Source: Christensenella intestinihominis (GTDB lineage: Bacteria > Bacillota > Clostridia > Christensenellales > Christensenellaceae). From it: a stretch of 64,000 bases of DNA. Location: assembly GCF_001678845.1 (NCBI RefSeq), contig NZ_MAIQ01000003.1, forward strand, positions 62,001 through 126,000, in the 5' to 3' direction. The notes under the pieces are model-generated. The model ran no database searches, was not told the origin of the DNA, and saw only the letters and a program-made list of their open reading frames with translations. This document shows, piece after piece, positions 39,740 to 49,086 of the stretch. Positions within the stretch are counted from its first letter, which is position 1, and each line of letters starts with the position of its first letter. Made by a program: the position numbers and the translations under genes.

Positions 39740-41428
39740 TTATTCTTCATGGCTCAGCCAGTCTTCCCTGAGCTTTTCGCGCTGGAGCTCGAGGTTGTAT
39801 TTAAGCTGCTCGTCCGACAGCCGCTGGCGTTCGAGCGCCATGGCAACCTGTGAGGCGATCATGCGCAGCAGCATCCGCTGGTCCTGTGAAAGCAGGCCCT
39901 TTTTGCACGATACCCCCATCACGCCGAGCACGGCGCCCTGCGACATAATCGGCATATAAAACGCGCCCGCGCCCATCAGGGTGTCCGTACCCGCGCCCGC
40001 GCGTTTTTTATTGAGAAGCACCCATTTTGCCACTGCTTTTTCATCGTCGCCAAGAAGGAAGGAGGCGTCTTCGTCATATTCCGCCTGCCACATCATCCCC
40101 GGTTTTTCCATATCCTGTAAATAGAAAATCACCGAGCGCTCCAATATTTTTGAAATATATTCGTTTATCGCGGAGATGATATTCACAAGGCCGCGCGTCG
40201 CCAGCAGTTTTTTGCTGATCTCGTACAGAATCTGCGTCCGCTGTTCAAGCAGCCCGAAATCCTTGCGCTTCTTCTGCTTCCCGTGCTTCCTGAACTCACC
40301 CGCATGGTCGGAATCCGGGATAATATGAATCTCCGCATGCTTTAAAAGCGCAATCAGCCGGTCCTCGAAATCTTCCCGGAAGAAATCCCGCAGGCGGCGC
40401 TTGTTCCGGGTCTTTCCGATGATAATGTTGGTCGCGCCCGTAAGGTTCGCATACCCGGCGACCACCTCCGCGAGGTCTTCCCCATACATGGTCACTACGT
40501 CCGCGCCCAGCTGCTCGGCAAGATTCATGTTGTCGCGCAGCAGCTTTCCCTGCCCGGGGCTGAGCTTCACGCGCGTTTCCACATACAGCGCTTCCCATGC
40601 CGCGTGGTAGGCCTCCGCCATACGCGCGCCCACGCGCAGGTTTTTGGCCGAGGAGGGGGAGGGTGAAAGCAGTACCAGCACTTTCGCGCTCACGCTTTTT
40701 ACCTCCGCCTTGCCGTCCCGTCCGTAAATCCGGTCCGCCGTGCGGCGCATGGAGATTTCGCGCAGGGTGGAAAGGTTCTGCCGGGTGAAAAAGTTGTTCA
40801 TCGCGGTCACGACCCGGTCGGGCTTATAAATTTTCCCGTCCGCAAACCGCTGCAGGAGTTCCTCCGGCTCGATATCCACAAGCTCCACGCTGTCCGCCTT
40901 GTCGAAAATATAATCCGGGATCGTCTCGCGCACCTCGATGTGCGTGATATCCTTGATGATATCGTTCAGGCTTTCAAGGTGCTGGACATTAACCGTTGTA
41001 TATACGTCAATCCCGGCGTTCAGCAGTTCTTCCACATCCTGGTAGCGTTTTTTGTTGCGCACGCCCACCGCGTTCGTGTGCGCCAGCTCATCCACCAGGA
41101 TCAGCTGTGGACGGCGTTCGAGCGCGCCGTCGAGGTCGAATTCACTGAGCACGATATTTTTATAGGCAACCTTCCTGGTGGGCAGGACAGGGAGTCCTTC
41201 CACCAGCTTCATGGTTTCGGCCCGGGTATGCGGCTCGATATAGCCGACCACCACGTCGGTTCCGTGGCCGAGGCAGTCGTGCGCCTCCCGCAGCATCGCG
41301 TAGGTCTTGCCGACGCCTGCGGAATAGCCGAAGAAAATTTTCAGTTTTCCTGTACGGTCCTTTTTTTCTTCCGGGCCAATCTGCCGCAGCAACTCATCCG
41401 GGTTCGGCCTTTCGCTTTCATCATACAT
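39740..41428 (-). CDS. kdpD: KdpD N-terminal sensor protein (KdpD-UspA-GAF), separate polypeptide
   Basis: Soluble protein of 562 residues corresponding to the N-terminal half of KdpD but with its own GAF domain. Residues ~25-235: KdpD domain with Walker A FFGYSAGVGKTYAML and LILVDELAHTNA. Residues ~250-375: UspA-like fold (KVLVLLSPSPSSAKNLRVG, TNIIIGKTRNKRRLRDFF). Residues ~400-545: GAF (QILYEISKKLLATRG, ...QGAVLGVMGVSCKKGL). A coiled tail ends in HEE. Start: ATG at 41428 with GAGGG eight bases upstream; TTG/ATG starts 5-9 codons earlier are weaker. The kinase half is the next gene. This is a clean split with duplicated GAF, not a frameshift. Confidence 0.88.
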   Translation of the reverse strand: MYDESERPNPDELLRQIGPEEKKDRTGKLKIFFGYSAGVGKTYAMLREAHDCLGHGTDVVVGYIEPHTRAETMKLVEGLPVLPTRKVAYKNIVLSEFDLDGALERRPQLILVDELAHTNAVGVRNKKRYQDVEELLNAGIDVYTTVNVQHLESLNDIIKDITHIEVRETIPDYIFDKADSVELVDIEPEELLQRFADGKIYKPDRVVTAMNNFFTRQNLSTLREISMRRTADRIYGRDGKAEVKSVSAKVLVLLSPSPSSAKNLRVGARMAEAYHAAWEALYVETRVKLSPGQGKLLRDNMNLAEQLGADVVTMYGEDLAEVVAGYANLTGATNIIIGKTRNKRRLRDFFREDFEDRLIALLKHAEIHIIPDSDHAGEFRKHGKQKKRKDFGLLEQRTQILYEISKKLLATRGLVNIISAINEYISKILERSVIFYLQDMEKPGMMWQAEYDEDASFLLGDDEKAVAKWVLLNKKRAGAGTDTLMGAGAFYMPIMSQGAVLGVMGVSCKKGLLSQDQRMLLRMIASQVAMALERQRLSDEQLKYNLELQREKLREDWLSHEE

Positions 41429-41451
41429 GGTTTGATCCCTCATTTTGGCAT

Positions 41452-42039
41452 TCAACTGATTTTTCCATCCAGTTCAAGGTTTACCATCAGCACATTCACA
41501 CGGTCCTCGCCCAGGAAGCCAAGGTCTTTGCCGTCCGTATGCTTCGCAATCACGGCGCGCACCTCGTCCTCGCCCATCCCGCGTTCACGCGCAATGCGGG
41601 AAACCTGGTATTCCGCCGCAGCCGGGGAAATATGCGGGTCCACGCCGCTCCCCGACGAGGTAACAAGCTCCATCGGGATATCGGCCGTGTTGCCGGGGTC
41701 AAGCTCGTGCCACCATTGGATGCGCTCCCGGACGAGCTCTTCCTGCCCGGGCGAAACGGCGGACAGGTTTGAAGGCGAACCGTCGTCCGGCCTGCCGATC
41801 AGGTATTGCGGCTGTGTAAAGGTCTGCCCGATGAGCTCGGAGCCATAGCAGACCTTCTGTCCGTCCTCCTCCACTACAATCAGGCTTCCATTGGCCTGGC
41901 GGGGCATGGTAAGCTGTGCGATCCCCGTCATGATAAGGGGATAGACGAGGCCGCAGAACACGGTCATCACCGCCGCGCAGATGAGGCCGGCAAGCCATAT
42001 TCCCCTCTTTTTGCTTTTATCCGTCTTTTTTTCTTCCAT
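41452..42039 (-). CDS. kdpC: K+-transporting ATPase subunit KdpC
   Basis: Subunit of 195 residues with one N-terminal transmembrane helix (GIWLAGLICAAVMTVFCGLVY) and an extracytoplasmic domain. Family motifs: YPLIMTGIAQL, the GSELIGQTFTQPQYLIGRPD segment, and SSGSGVDPHISPAAAEYQVSRIA. KdpC helps ATP binding by KdpB and assembly of KdpFABC. AAGGAG precedes the start. Confidence 0.96.
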   Translation of the reverse strand: MEEKKTDKSKKRGIWLAGLICAAVMTVFCGLVYPLIMTGIAQLTMPRQANGSLIVVEEDGQKVCYGSELIGQTFTQPQYLIGRPDDGSPSNLSAVSPGQEELVRERIQWWHELDPGNTADIPMELVTSSGSGVDPHISPAAAEYQVSRIARERGMGEDEVRAVIAKHTDGKDLGFLGEDRVNVLMVNLELDGKIS

Positions 42040-42075
42040 GTGAGACTCCTTCTTCCTTTTTGCAGTCCGGGGCCG

Positions 42076-44133
42076 TTATGCCACGCCGCAAACCGTGAGC
42101 AGCATATCCAGCAGCTTGATCGCGATAAACGGCGCGACCACGCCGCCGAGGCCGTAAACCAGCATATTGTGCCCGAGTATTTTTTTCGCGGGTTTTTCCG
42201 TATACTTTACGCCTTTGAGGGCCAGCGGGATCAGCGCCACGATGATCGCCGCATTATAGATAATCGCCGCGAGTATCGCCGTTGTCGCGCTGGTAAGACC
42301 CATGAAGTTGAGGGTCGAAAGCTGCGGGAAAATGCTTGCGAACAGCACCGGGATGATCGCAAAGTATTTTGCGATATCATTCGCGATGGAAAACGTGGTC
42401 AGCGACCCGCGCGTCATCAAAAGCTGCTTGCCGATGCGCACCACGTCGATCAGCTTGGTGGGGCTCGAGTCGAGGTCCACCATATTGCCCGCTTCCTTTG
42501 CGGCCTGCGTGCCCGAGTTCATCGCCACCGCCACGTCCGCCTGCGCCAGCGCGGGCGCATCGTTGGTGCCGTCGCCCGTCATGGCGACGAGATGGCCCTC
42601 CGCCTGGTATTTGCGGATCAGCTCCAGCTTTGCTTCCGGCGTCGCTTCGGCCATGAAGTCGTCCACCCCCGCCTCCGCGGCGATCGCCGCCGCCGTCGTG
42701 GGGTTATCGCCCGTTATCATGATGGTTTTGATTCCCATCTTGCGCAGGTCTTCAAATTTCTCTTTGACCCCGTTTTTTACGATATCCTTGAGGTAAATCA
42801 CACCCATTACCCTGCCGTTTTTCGCCACGACGAGGGGGGTGCCGCCCTTTTCCGCAACCTGGCGCACCAGCCTTTCGCAGTCCTGCGGATAGGCGCCGCC
42901 CTTTTGCTGCACATAGTCTTTCACCGCGTCCGCGGCGCCTTTCCGGATTTCGTCCCCGCCAAAATTAATTCCGCTCATCCGCGTCTTGGCGGAAAATTCA
43001 ATGAACTCCGCGTTCATTTTGGAAAGGTCGCGTCCGCGGATGTTAAAGCGCTCCTTCGCCAGCACCACGATGCTGCGTCCTTCCGCCGTTTCGTCGGCGA
43101 TGGAGGAAAGCTGCGCCGCGTCGGCAAGCTCCTCCTCAGACACGCCCTCCGCCGGAAGGAATTCGCTCGCCTGGCGGTTGCCAAGCGTAATGGTCCCCGT
43201 TTTATCGAGCAGCAGTACGTCCACGTCGCCCGCCGCCTCGATTGCGCGCCCGCTCATGGCGAGTACGTTGGCCTGGTTCAGCCTGCTCATGCCCGCAATG
43301 CCGATCGCGGAGAGCAGCGCGCCGATGGTGGTCGGCGCGAGGCAGACCAGCAGGGCGATCACATTGGTGAGGCTGATCGCATGCCCCGCCCCTTCAAGGC
43401 CGCTGACGAAGCTCGAAAAAGGGAGCAGCGTCGCGCATACGACCAGGAAGATGATCGTGAGCGTTACCAGCAGGATTTGGAGGGCGATCTCGTTCGGCGT
43501 CTTTTTGCGCGCCGCGCCCTCGACCATCGCGATCATTTTATCGAGGAAGCTCTCTCCCGCCTTTGCCGTGATCTTTACGACCAGCCAGTCCGACACCACG
43601 GTGGTGCCGCCCGTGACAGCGCTGCGGTCGCCGCCCGATTCCCGGATCACCGGGGCGGATTCGCCCGTGATCGCGCTTTCGTCCACAGAGGCTACGCCCT
43701 CGATGACCTCGCCGTCCATGGGAACCTGCTCATTCGCTTTTACAAGTACGATATCCCCGGGCTTCAAGTCCTTGGACAGCACCTCCGTATATTCCGAATT
43801 GACGTCCGCACGTTCCAGTTTCCTTGCCGCAACGTCGCGCCGCGCTTTTTTGAGGCTGTCCGCCTGTGCGCGCCCGCGGCCTTCGGCAACCGCCTCCGCT
43901 ATGTTTGCGAACAGCACCGTCGCCCACAGGATGACCGCAATGGTAAGCACATACCACGGGGCTTCCTCCCGCATCCCCGCAAAGCCGAGGAAATACAGCA
44001 CCGTTACGAAAATCGCGCCGATATACACTACGAACATAACCGGATTTTTGACCTGCGTCCGCGGCGCCAGTTTTTTGAGCGACTGGACGAAAGCATCCCG
44101 TCCAATCGATTGATTCATCATTCTTTCTTTCAT
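42076..44133 (-). CDS. kdpB: K+-transporting P-type ATPase subunit KdpB
   Basis: P-type ATPase of 685 residues, normal length for KdpB. Phosphorylation motif [13 protein letters not shown], hinge [42 protein letters not shown] and the actuator motif [15 protein letters not shown] (TGES). Seven transmembrane helices are expected; the C-terminal ones are visible ([21 protein letters not shown] end). It provides the energy for K+ uptake through KdpA. GGAGAG eight bases before the start; 13 bp after kdpA. Confidence 0.97.
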   Translation of the reverse strand: MKERMMNQSIGRDAFVQSLKKLAPRTQVKNPVMFVVYIGAIFVTVLYFLGFAGMREEAPWYVLTIAVILWATVLFANIAEAVAEGRGRAQADSLKKARRDVAARKLERADVNSEYTEVLSKDLKPGDIVLVKANEQVPMDGEVIEGVASVDESAITGESAPVIRESGGDRSAVTGGTTVVSDWLVVKITAKAGESFLDKMIAMVEGAARKKTPNEIALQILLVTLTIIFLVVCATLLPFSSFVSGLEGAGHAISLTNVIALLVCLAPTTIGALLSAIGIAGMSRLNQANVLAMSGRAIEAAGDVDVLLLDKTGTITLGNRQASEFLPAEGVSEEELADAAQLSSIADETAEGRSIVVLAKERFNIRGRDLSKMNAEFIEFSAKTRMSGINFGGDEIRKGAADAVKDYVQQKGGAYPQDCERLVRQVAEKGGTPLVVAKNGRVMGVIYLKDIVKNGVKEKFEDLRKMGIKTIMITGDNPTTAAAIAAEAGVDDFMAEATPEAKLELIRKYQAEGHLVAMTGDGTNDAPALAQADVAVAMNSGTQAAKEAGNMVDLDSSPTKLIDVVRIGKQLLMTRGSLTTFSIANDIAKYFAIIPVLFASIFPQLSTLNFMGLTSATTAILAAIIYNAAIIVALIPLALKGVKYTEKPAKKILGHNMLVYGLGGVVAPFIAIKLLDMLLTVCGVA

Positions 44134-44146
44134 CGTCTCAACTCTC

Positions 44147-45838
44147 CTATCCTAACGTCGGCAATGTTTTGAAGAACTCCGCGATCGGCCCAAGGGCCAG
44201 TGCGGGCAGGAACGTGAGCGCTCCTACGACGAATACAATCAGGAGCAAAAAGATGATAAACATCGCATTCGACGTGGAAAGCGTGCCGCCCGATGCCGGT
44301 ATCCGCTTTTTCTTCGCAAGGTTCCCGCCGAGGAAAATGACCGCCGCCATGGGGATAAACCGCACGAGGAGCATAACCGTGCCGATTCCAAGGTTGCTGT
44401 ATACCGTATTTGCGTTAAAGCCCGCAAACGCGCTGCCGTTGTTCCCCGCGCCGGACGTATACGCGTAAAGCAGTTCGGAATACGCGTGTGCGCCCGTGTT
44501 GGTGAAGTCGTCCGTAATGGTCGGCACAAAGGTCGAGAGCGCCGTGCCAAGAAGCAGGCACAACGGCGGCGTCAGGATCACGAGGCATACCATTTTCATG
44601 TCGAACGCCTGTATTTTCTTGCCGAGGTATTCGGGCGTGCGTCCCACCATCAGGCCCGCGATAAACACGGTGAGGATCGCGAAGGCCAGCATGCCGTAAA
44701 GGCCGCAGCCTACGCCGCCGAACACAACCTCGCCAAGCATCATCAGGAACATCTGGATACCGCCCGCAAGCGGTGTGAAGCTGTCGTGCATCGCGTTGAC
44801 CGACCCGTTCGAGGCTGAAGTGGTCGCCGTCGCCCACAGGGCCGACGTATCGACGCCGAGCCGCGCTTCCTTGCCCTCCATACTGCCGGAGACCGCAACG
44901 CCGTCATACTGCGGCGCGGCCACGTTCTCACTCATGGTCATGCCAATGAGGGCCATCAGGAAAATCACCAGCATAACGATGAAAATCGCCCTGCCCTGTT
45001 TGGAATCTTTTACCGCGCGCCCGAAGGAGAAGCACAGCGCCGCCGGAATCAGCAGCAGCGACAGGCATTCCACAAAGTTTGAAAGGGGCGTCGGGTTTTC
45101 CAGCGGAAACGCGGAATTTACCCCGAAGAAACCGCCGCCGTTGGTGCCAAGCTGCTTGATGGCGATCTGGCTTGCCGCCGGGCCCATGGGGATAACCTGC
45201 TCCGCGCCCGTTTCCAGCGTCGTCGCGTGTACATAGGCTCCGAGGTTCTGGATCACGCCCTGTGAAACGAGGATCAGCGTCACAATAATGGAAAGGGGAA
45301 TCATCACATAATAGGTCGCCTTGACGAGGTCTACCCAGAAATTCCCGATGGTGTTGCTTTCCCTGCGCTGGAACCCGCGGATCAGCGCAAACAGGACCGC
45401 CGTTCCAACCGCGGGCGATACCACGTTCTGCACCGTAAGGCCCGCCATCTGCGTAAGGTAGGAAAGCGTCGTTTCACCGGAATACGCCTGCCAGTTTGTG
45501 TTGGATACAAAGCTGGCCGTGGTATTGTAGGCAAGGTCCGCGCTCACCCCGGGAAGGCCTTCCGGGTTAAGGGGCAGATAGCCCTGCAAAAGGTGCAGCA
45601 GGAACAGGATGGCAAAACCGAATACGGAAAACGCAATCGCGGAAAGCGCATATTTCCCGGCGGTTTGTTCCTCCTCCGGGTTGATGTGCATCACCCTGTA
45701 GGTAAAGCGCTCGAGCGCCGCAATGGGTTTCCACGTAAGCTTTCCCGTCATTACCTTGTAGATGTACAGCCCAAGCGGTATCCCAATACCAATCAGGGCC
45801 ACCACATATACGATGTCCTGAATCACCCCGCTGCTCAT
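44147..45838 (-). CDS. kdpA: K+-transporting ATPase subunit KdpA
   Basis: Potassium-binding membrane subunit of 563 residues with about ten transmembrane helices. Selectivity-filter-like loops of the four MPM repeats can be seen: [36 protein letters not shown], and [18 protein letters not shown]. Its ATG overlaps the stop of kdpF (ATGA). Confidence 0.97.
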   Translation of the reverse strand: MSSGVIQDIVYVVALIGIGIPLGLYIYKVMTGKLTWKPIAALERFTYRVMHINPEEEQTAGKYALSAIAFSVFGFAILFLLHLLQGYLPLNPEGLPGVSADLAYNTTASFVSNTNWQAYSGETTLSYLTQMAGLTVQNVVSPAVGTAVLFALIRGFQRRESNTIGNFWVDLVKATYYVMIPLSIIVTLILVSQGVIQNLGAYVHATTLETGAEQVIPMGPAASQIAIKQLGTNGGGFFGVNSAFPLENPTPLSNFVECLSLLLIPAALCFSFGRAVKDSKQGRAIFIVMLVIFLMALIGMTMSENVAAPQYDGVAVSGSMEGKEARLGVDTSALWATATTSASNGSVNAMHDSFTPLAGGIQMFLMMLGEVVFGGVGCGLYGMLAFAILTVFIAGLMVGRTPEYLGKKIQAFDMKMVCLVILTPPLCLLLGTALSTFVPTITDDFTNTGAHAYSELLYAYTSGAGNNGSAFAGFNANTVYSNLGIGTVMLLVRFIPMAAVIFLGGNLAKKKRIPASGGTLSTSNAMFIIFLLLIVFVVGALTFLPALALGPIAEFFKTLPTLG

Positions 45839-45924
45839 AGCTTCTCACCTTTGAATAAAACACAGAAAAGATAGCCGAGCAGGGCAAGCATTACTACGCC
45901 TGCGACGATCATAACCGTTCCCAT
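45835..45924 (-). CDS. kdpF: K+-transporting ATPase subunit KdpF
   Basis: A 29-residue single-helix protein: MGTVMIVAGVVMLALLGYLF followed by [17 protein letters not shown] stands 6 nt before the ATG, and the stop overlaps the kdpA start by 4 bp. Hydrophobicity, size and position match KdpF, which stabilises the KdpABC complex. First gene of the operon kdpF-A-B-C-D(N)-D(kinase)-E. Confidence 0.93.
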   Translation of the reverse strand: MGTVMIVAGVVMLALLGYLFCVLFKGEKL

Positions 45925-45964
45925 AATTTACTCTCCTTTACTCCTGAATTTTTTCACACTACGG

Positions 45965-46030
45965 ATTATAAAGCGTTTTCCATAAATACAGTGTTAAGGA
46001 TGGTATGGGCGGTGTTAAGACGGTGTTAAG
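45965..46030 (-). promoter_or_regulatory. kdp promoter with three KdpE-type direct repeats
   Basis: On the minus strand CTTAACAC occurs three times, at 46023-46030, 46012-46019 and 45991-45998, spaced 11 and 21 bp (one and two helical turns). TATAAT (45965-45970) follows 20 bp after the last repeat, in place of a normal -35. This is the layout expected for an OmpR-type activator such as KdpE. Confidence 0.75.
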
Positions 46031-46054
46031 ATTTTTCCGGTAAATATGCGCAGC

Positions 46055-46078
46055 AAAAAACCGCCCGGGGGGCGGTTT
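46055..46078 (-). terminator. Intrinsic terminator of the hexuloisomerase gene
   Basis: Stem AAACCGCCC / GGGCGGTTT with T-run on the minus strand, between hxlB and the kdp promoter. Confidence 0.85.
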
Positions 46079-46140
46079 CGCTGCAAACGGTAAATTTTAT
46101 TTTGTATTATGCCGGGGCGGTAAAAGCCCCTTGTTTCCGC

Positions 46141-46695
46141 CTATTCCAGATTGGCGTGGTTTTTGAACATTTCTTCCGAGCTTATCCCGGAAAGCTCCAT
46201 CATACGGACGATGGCGCCGTCCAGGAACAGCAGCAGGCTTTGCTCGAACAGCGAACCCATCGGCTGGATGGACGAAACGCCCGTTTCCTCTTCGGATTTG
46301 GCCGTAGGGGCATTGATCCACACCGCGCAATCCGCCATCCTGCCGATTGTCGCCCGGGGATAAATCGTTACCGTGGCGATCTTCGCGCCCAGCTTTTTCG
46401 CCTTATTCGCATGGGAAACAAGGCTTTCCGTTTCTCCCGACCCGCTCGCGATCACAAGCAGGTCCCCTTTGCGGATGGACGGCGTGGTTACGTCGCCCAG
46501 GACGTACGCCGTTTTTCCCATGTGCATGCAGCGCATGGCAAATGCCCGCACCATAAGGCCGCTGCGCCCGCAGCCCGCAAGGAATATGCGCGGCGCTTCG
46601 TGCACCATTTGCGCAAATTTTGCCGCCTGCCCTTCATCGATTTTCCCGAGCGTTCCCTTAAGTTCCCCAAGAATTCCCTTAAGCCTGCTATCCAT
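46141..46695 (-). CDS. hxlB: 6-phospho-3-hexuloisomerase-like SIS protein
   Basis: SIS-domain isomerase of 184 residues, the usual size of PHI, which interconverts 3-hexulose-6-phosphate and fructose-6-phosphate. Motifs: RIFLAGCGRSGLMVRAFAMR, HMGKTAYVLGDVTTPSI, LLVIASGSGETESLVSHANKAK and the closing FLDGAIVRMMELSG. Start at 46695 (AAAGGAA before it) because a promoter lies at 46754-46782; the longer frame upstream would start before the promoter. No hexulose-phosphate synthase is adjacent, so the source of the 3-hexulose phosphate is not evident. It is divergent from the D-allulose 3-epimerase, hinting at a shared C3-sugar theme. Confidence 0.88.
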   Translation of the reverse strand: MDSRLKGILGELKGTLGKIDEGQAAKFAQMVHEAPRIFLAGCGRSGLMVRAFAMRCMHMGKTAYVLGDVTTPSIRKGDLLVIASGSGETESLVSHANKAKKLGAKIATVTIYPRATIGRMADCAVWINAPTAKSEEETGVSSIQPMGSLFEQSLLLFLDGAIVRMMELSGISSEEMFKNHANLE

Positions 46696-46753
46696 TTCCT
46701 TTACCACCCTTCGTAATCGTCCTGTTGCCTGCCGCAAACCTGAAATTAATTTT

Positions 46754-46782
46754 ATCGTAGCACCCGCATATGCGGTTGTCAA
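46754..46782 (-). promoter_or_regulatory. hxlB promoter with palindromic operator in the spacer
   Basis: Minus strand: -35 TTGACA (46777-46782), 17-bp spacer, -10 TACGAT (46754-46759). The spacer contains the perfect 12-bp palindrome CCGCATATGCGG (46764-46775), a likely repressor site. Confidence 0.65.
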
Positions 46783-46802
46783 TTGCATGCTTCTCTTTTC
46801 CG

Positions 46803-46831
46803 TTGACATTTACCCGCCCATACGTTATGGT
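46803..46831 (+). promoter_or_regulatory. Promoter of the D-allulose 3-epimerase gene
   Basis: TTGACA (46803-46808), 17-bp spacer, TATGGT (46826-46831), about 110 bp before the start codon. Confidence 0.65.
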
Positions 46832-46942
46832 AAAGAAAATGGCTGCCACAGGCTCCGGCGCCGGGGTGGGAATCCCGCCGGGCAACCGGACCGGGGCGGG
46901 CCGGAGCATTGTTATTCCAATTAAATTAAGAGGAGCGAGGAT

Positions 46943-47812
46943 ATGAAATACGGTTTATTGTACCACTACTGGTCGGACGGTTGGTCCTGCGATTACCCGA
47001 AGACTGCGGAGAAAATCAAAAAGGCCGGCTTTGACGTGATGGAGATCGGCGGCGACCACCTGAGCAGGATGGACGCGGCAGGGATGGACGCGCTCAAACG
47101 TGCGGCGGAGGACCTCGGCCTCGGGCTGTCCGTCAATATCGGCCCTGCGCGCGACCAGGACCTTGCCTCCGAAGACAAGGCCACGCGGGAGCACGGAATT
47201 GCTTACCTGACGGATGTGCTGCGGCGCATGGACGGCATCGGCTGCAAAATGATGATCGGCGCCCTGTATACCTTCTGGCCTGCGGATTTCAGCGCCGAAA
47301 ACGATAAGGAACGCGCATGGGACCGTTCCGTCGCTTCCCTGCAAGAGCTCGCAAAGGTCGCGGAAGACCTCGGCGCAACCTGTTCCCTCGAAATCCTCAA
47401 CCGCTACGAGGGTTACATCCTCAACACCTGCGAAGAGGGGCTTCGCTATCTTGAGCGCATCGGCAGCCCCAGCATGAAGCTTTTGCTCGACACCTTCCAC
47501 ATGGGCATTGAAGAGGACAGCCTTCCGGGGGCAATCCGCCTCGCGGGCGATAAGCTCGGGCACCTGCACCTTGGGGAAGGCAACCGCAAGCTGCCCGGCC
47601 TCGGCTCGTTTCCGTGGGCGGAAATCGGGCAGGCCCTGCGCGACGTCCGCTTCAGCGGTTTCGCGGTGATCGAGCCCTTTATGCGTTACGGGGGACAGAT
47701 CGCAAAGGATATCCACCTGTGGCACGATTACTTCCCGGACGCCACCGAGGCGGATATGGACCGGATGCTGGCCGATTCGCTCGCTTTCCTGAAACAGAAT
47801 TTCGAGGCGTAA
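46943..47812 (+). CDS. D-allulose (D-psicose) 3-epimerase
   Basis: TIM-barrel ketose 3-epimerase of 289 residues. It follows the clostridial D-psicose 3-epimerase pattern along its length: MKYGLLYHYWSDGW, GALYTFWPADFS, CSLEILNRYEGYILNT (metal Glu), KLLLDTFHMGIEEDS (Asp), LGHLHLGEGNRKLPG (His and the Arg of the substrate site) and FAVIEPFMRYGG (second Glu). Such enzymes epimerise fructose/allulose and tagatose/sorbose at C3. Start after GAGGAGCGAGG. It is monocistronic, terminated by a strong hairpin, and divergent from hxlB. Confidence 0.9.
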   Translation: MKYGLLYHYWSDGWSCDYPKTAEKIKKAGFDVMEIGGDHLSRMDAAGMDALKRAAEDLGLGLSVNIGPARDQDLASEDKATREHGIAYLTDVLRRMDGIGCKMMIGALYTFWPADFSAENDKERAWDRSVASLQELAKVAEDLGATCSLEILNRYEGYILNTCEEGLRYLERIGSPSMKLLLDTFHMGIEEDSLPGAIRLAGDKLGHLHLGEGNRKLPGLGSFPWAEIGQALRDVRFSGFAVIEPFMRYGGQIAKDIHLWHDYFPDATEADMDRMLADSLAFLKQNFEA

Positions 47813-47818
47813 GCCTGG

Positions 47819-47847
47819 ACGGGCGGGGAATACCCCGCCCGTTTTTT
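47819..47847 (+). terminator. Intrinsic terminator after the allulose epimerase gene
   Basis: Stem ACGGGCGGGG / CCCCGCCCGT, loop AATA, followed by TTTTTT. Confidence 0.93.
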
Positions 47848-48030
47848 GTGCGCAATATTTAACCCTGCGGTTGAATTGAATGCATATTTCCCCTGTTTGG
47901 TTATTGCCCGGCGCGGCGCTGCCCACCTGTTTTTGGCCCCGCTGCGCGGAAAATCCATGATTTTAATGATAAGTCCCGAAATTATGGTTACAAATAAATT
48001 GTTTTTATTTGAACATAAGGAGTGACTATT

Positions 48031-49038
48031 TTGAACTATTTTAAACTGCGGACGACCGATACGGACGTCTCCGTGATGGCGCTTGGCTGCTGGGTGTTCG
48101 GCGGGGGCGATTACTGGGGAAACAACGAAGACGACGCCGAGTCCCTCCGTACCATAGACAAGGCCCTTGAGCTTGGTATTAACTTTTTCGATACTGCGGA
48201 TTCCTATGGCGACGGGCACTCAGATGAGGTGCTTGGCCGTGCCATGAAGGGACGGCGCGGCAAATTTTTTGTCGCATCCAAAGCATATCTCGACCAGCTG
48301 GGCGAAAAAAACCTCACTGAAACGGTAGAGCGTGGGCTTAAGCGCATGGGCACGGATTATATCGACCTTTTTTACCCCCATTTTGCGAGCAGGGAAATCC
48401 CCTTTGAGGAAACCTTCGGCACATTGCTGAAGCTTCAAAAGCAGGGGAAAATCCGCGCCATCGGCATGAGCAACTTCGGCGTAAAATCCATTCGAAGGGT
48501 TGCGGAGCTCGGGCTCATGGACAAAATCGCCATCCACCAGCTTCCCTACAGCCTGCTGTGGCGCGCCATTGAATTCGGCATCCAGCAGGAAACTGCTGAA
48601 AACGGCGTGGGGATCATCTGCTACAGCACCCTCGCGCAAGGGCTTTTGTCCGGGAATTTTGCGGAAGCAGACGACGTGCCGTCCAATCTTAAGGTGCTGC
48701 GCTTTTTCGACAGTGCGCGCGTGGAAGCCGGGCACGGTGAAAAAGGCTGTGAAAAAGAAACGTTCCGGGCCATCCGCGACCTGAAGGAGCTTTGTGCGGA
48801 CGCAGGCGTTACAATGCCCGCCGCGTCCCTCGCGTGGCTGTTCCTCCAGCCGGATGTGCAGTGCGTCCTCACCGGCCCGCGCTGCCCGCAGCGCCTGCTT
48901 GAAAACGTGGAGGCGCTTGAGACAAAGGTGTCGCCCGCATTTGGGGAACAATTGAGCGCCGCAACCGACAGGCTCAAAATCTGCCTCGGCAAGAACCCCG
49001 ATATGTGGATGTCCGAGAAAGACAGCCGTTTCTTCTGA
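48031..49038 (+). CDS. Aldo/keto reductase
   Basis: NADPH-type aldo/keto reductase of 335 residues (AKR, (alpha/beta)8 barrel). I take the TTG at 48031, nine bases after AAGGAG, because it yields the family-typical start MNYFKLRTTDTDVSVMALGC; the GTG at 48022 touches the ribosome site. Catalytic tetrad regions: NFFDTADSYGDGHSDE (Asp, Tyr), FVASKAYL (Lys) and YPHFASREIP at the His position. NADP-binding C-terminal loop around TGPRCPQRLLENVEAL. Broad sugar or aldehyde reductase; it could reduce a ketose or aldose from the neighbouring epimerase. Confidence 0.9.
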   Translation: MNYFKLRTTDTDVSVMALGCWVFGGGDYWGNNEDDAESLRTIDKALELGINFFDTADSYGDGHSDEVLGRAMKGRRGKFFVASKAYLDQLGEKNLTETVERGLKRMGTDYIDLFYPHFASREIPFEETFGTLLKLQKQGKIRAIGMSNFGVKSIRRVAELGLMDKIAIHQLPYSLLWRAIEFGIQQETAENGVGIICYSTLAQGLLSGNFAEADDVPSNLKVLRFFDSARVEAGHGEKGCEKETFRAIRDLKELCADAGVTMPAASLAWLFLQPDVQCVLTGPRCPQRLLENVEALETKVSPAFGEQLSAATDRLKICLGKNPDMWMSEKDSRFF

Positions 49039-49052
49039 TCCTGGTTTGGACA

Positions 49053-49084
49053 CAAAAAAAGCTTTCCTTTCGGAAAGCTTTTTT
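49053..49084. terminator. Bidirectional intrinsic terminator
   Basis: Stem AAAAGCTTTCC / GGAAAGCTTTT, loop TTTC, between convergent aldo/keto reductase and purL genes. Confidence 0.92.
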
Positions 49085-49086
49085 GA

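Noticed and set aside
41806-44172. Very long plus-strand frame (788 codons) opposite kdpB/kdpC
   Set aside because: It is antisense to highly conserved Kdp proteins, is rich in Arg/His as expected for a GC-biased shadow frame, and has no ribosome site.
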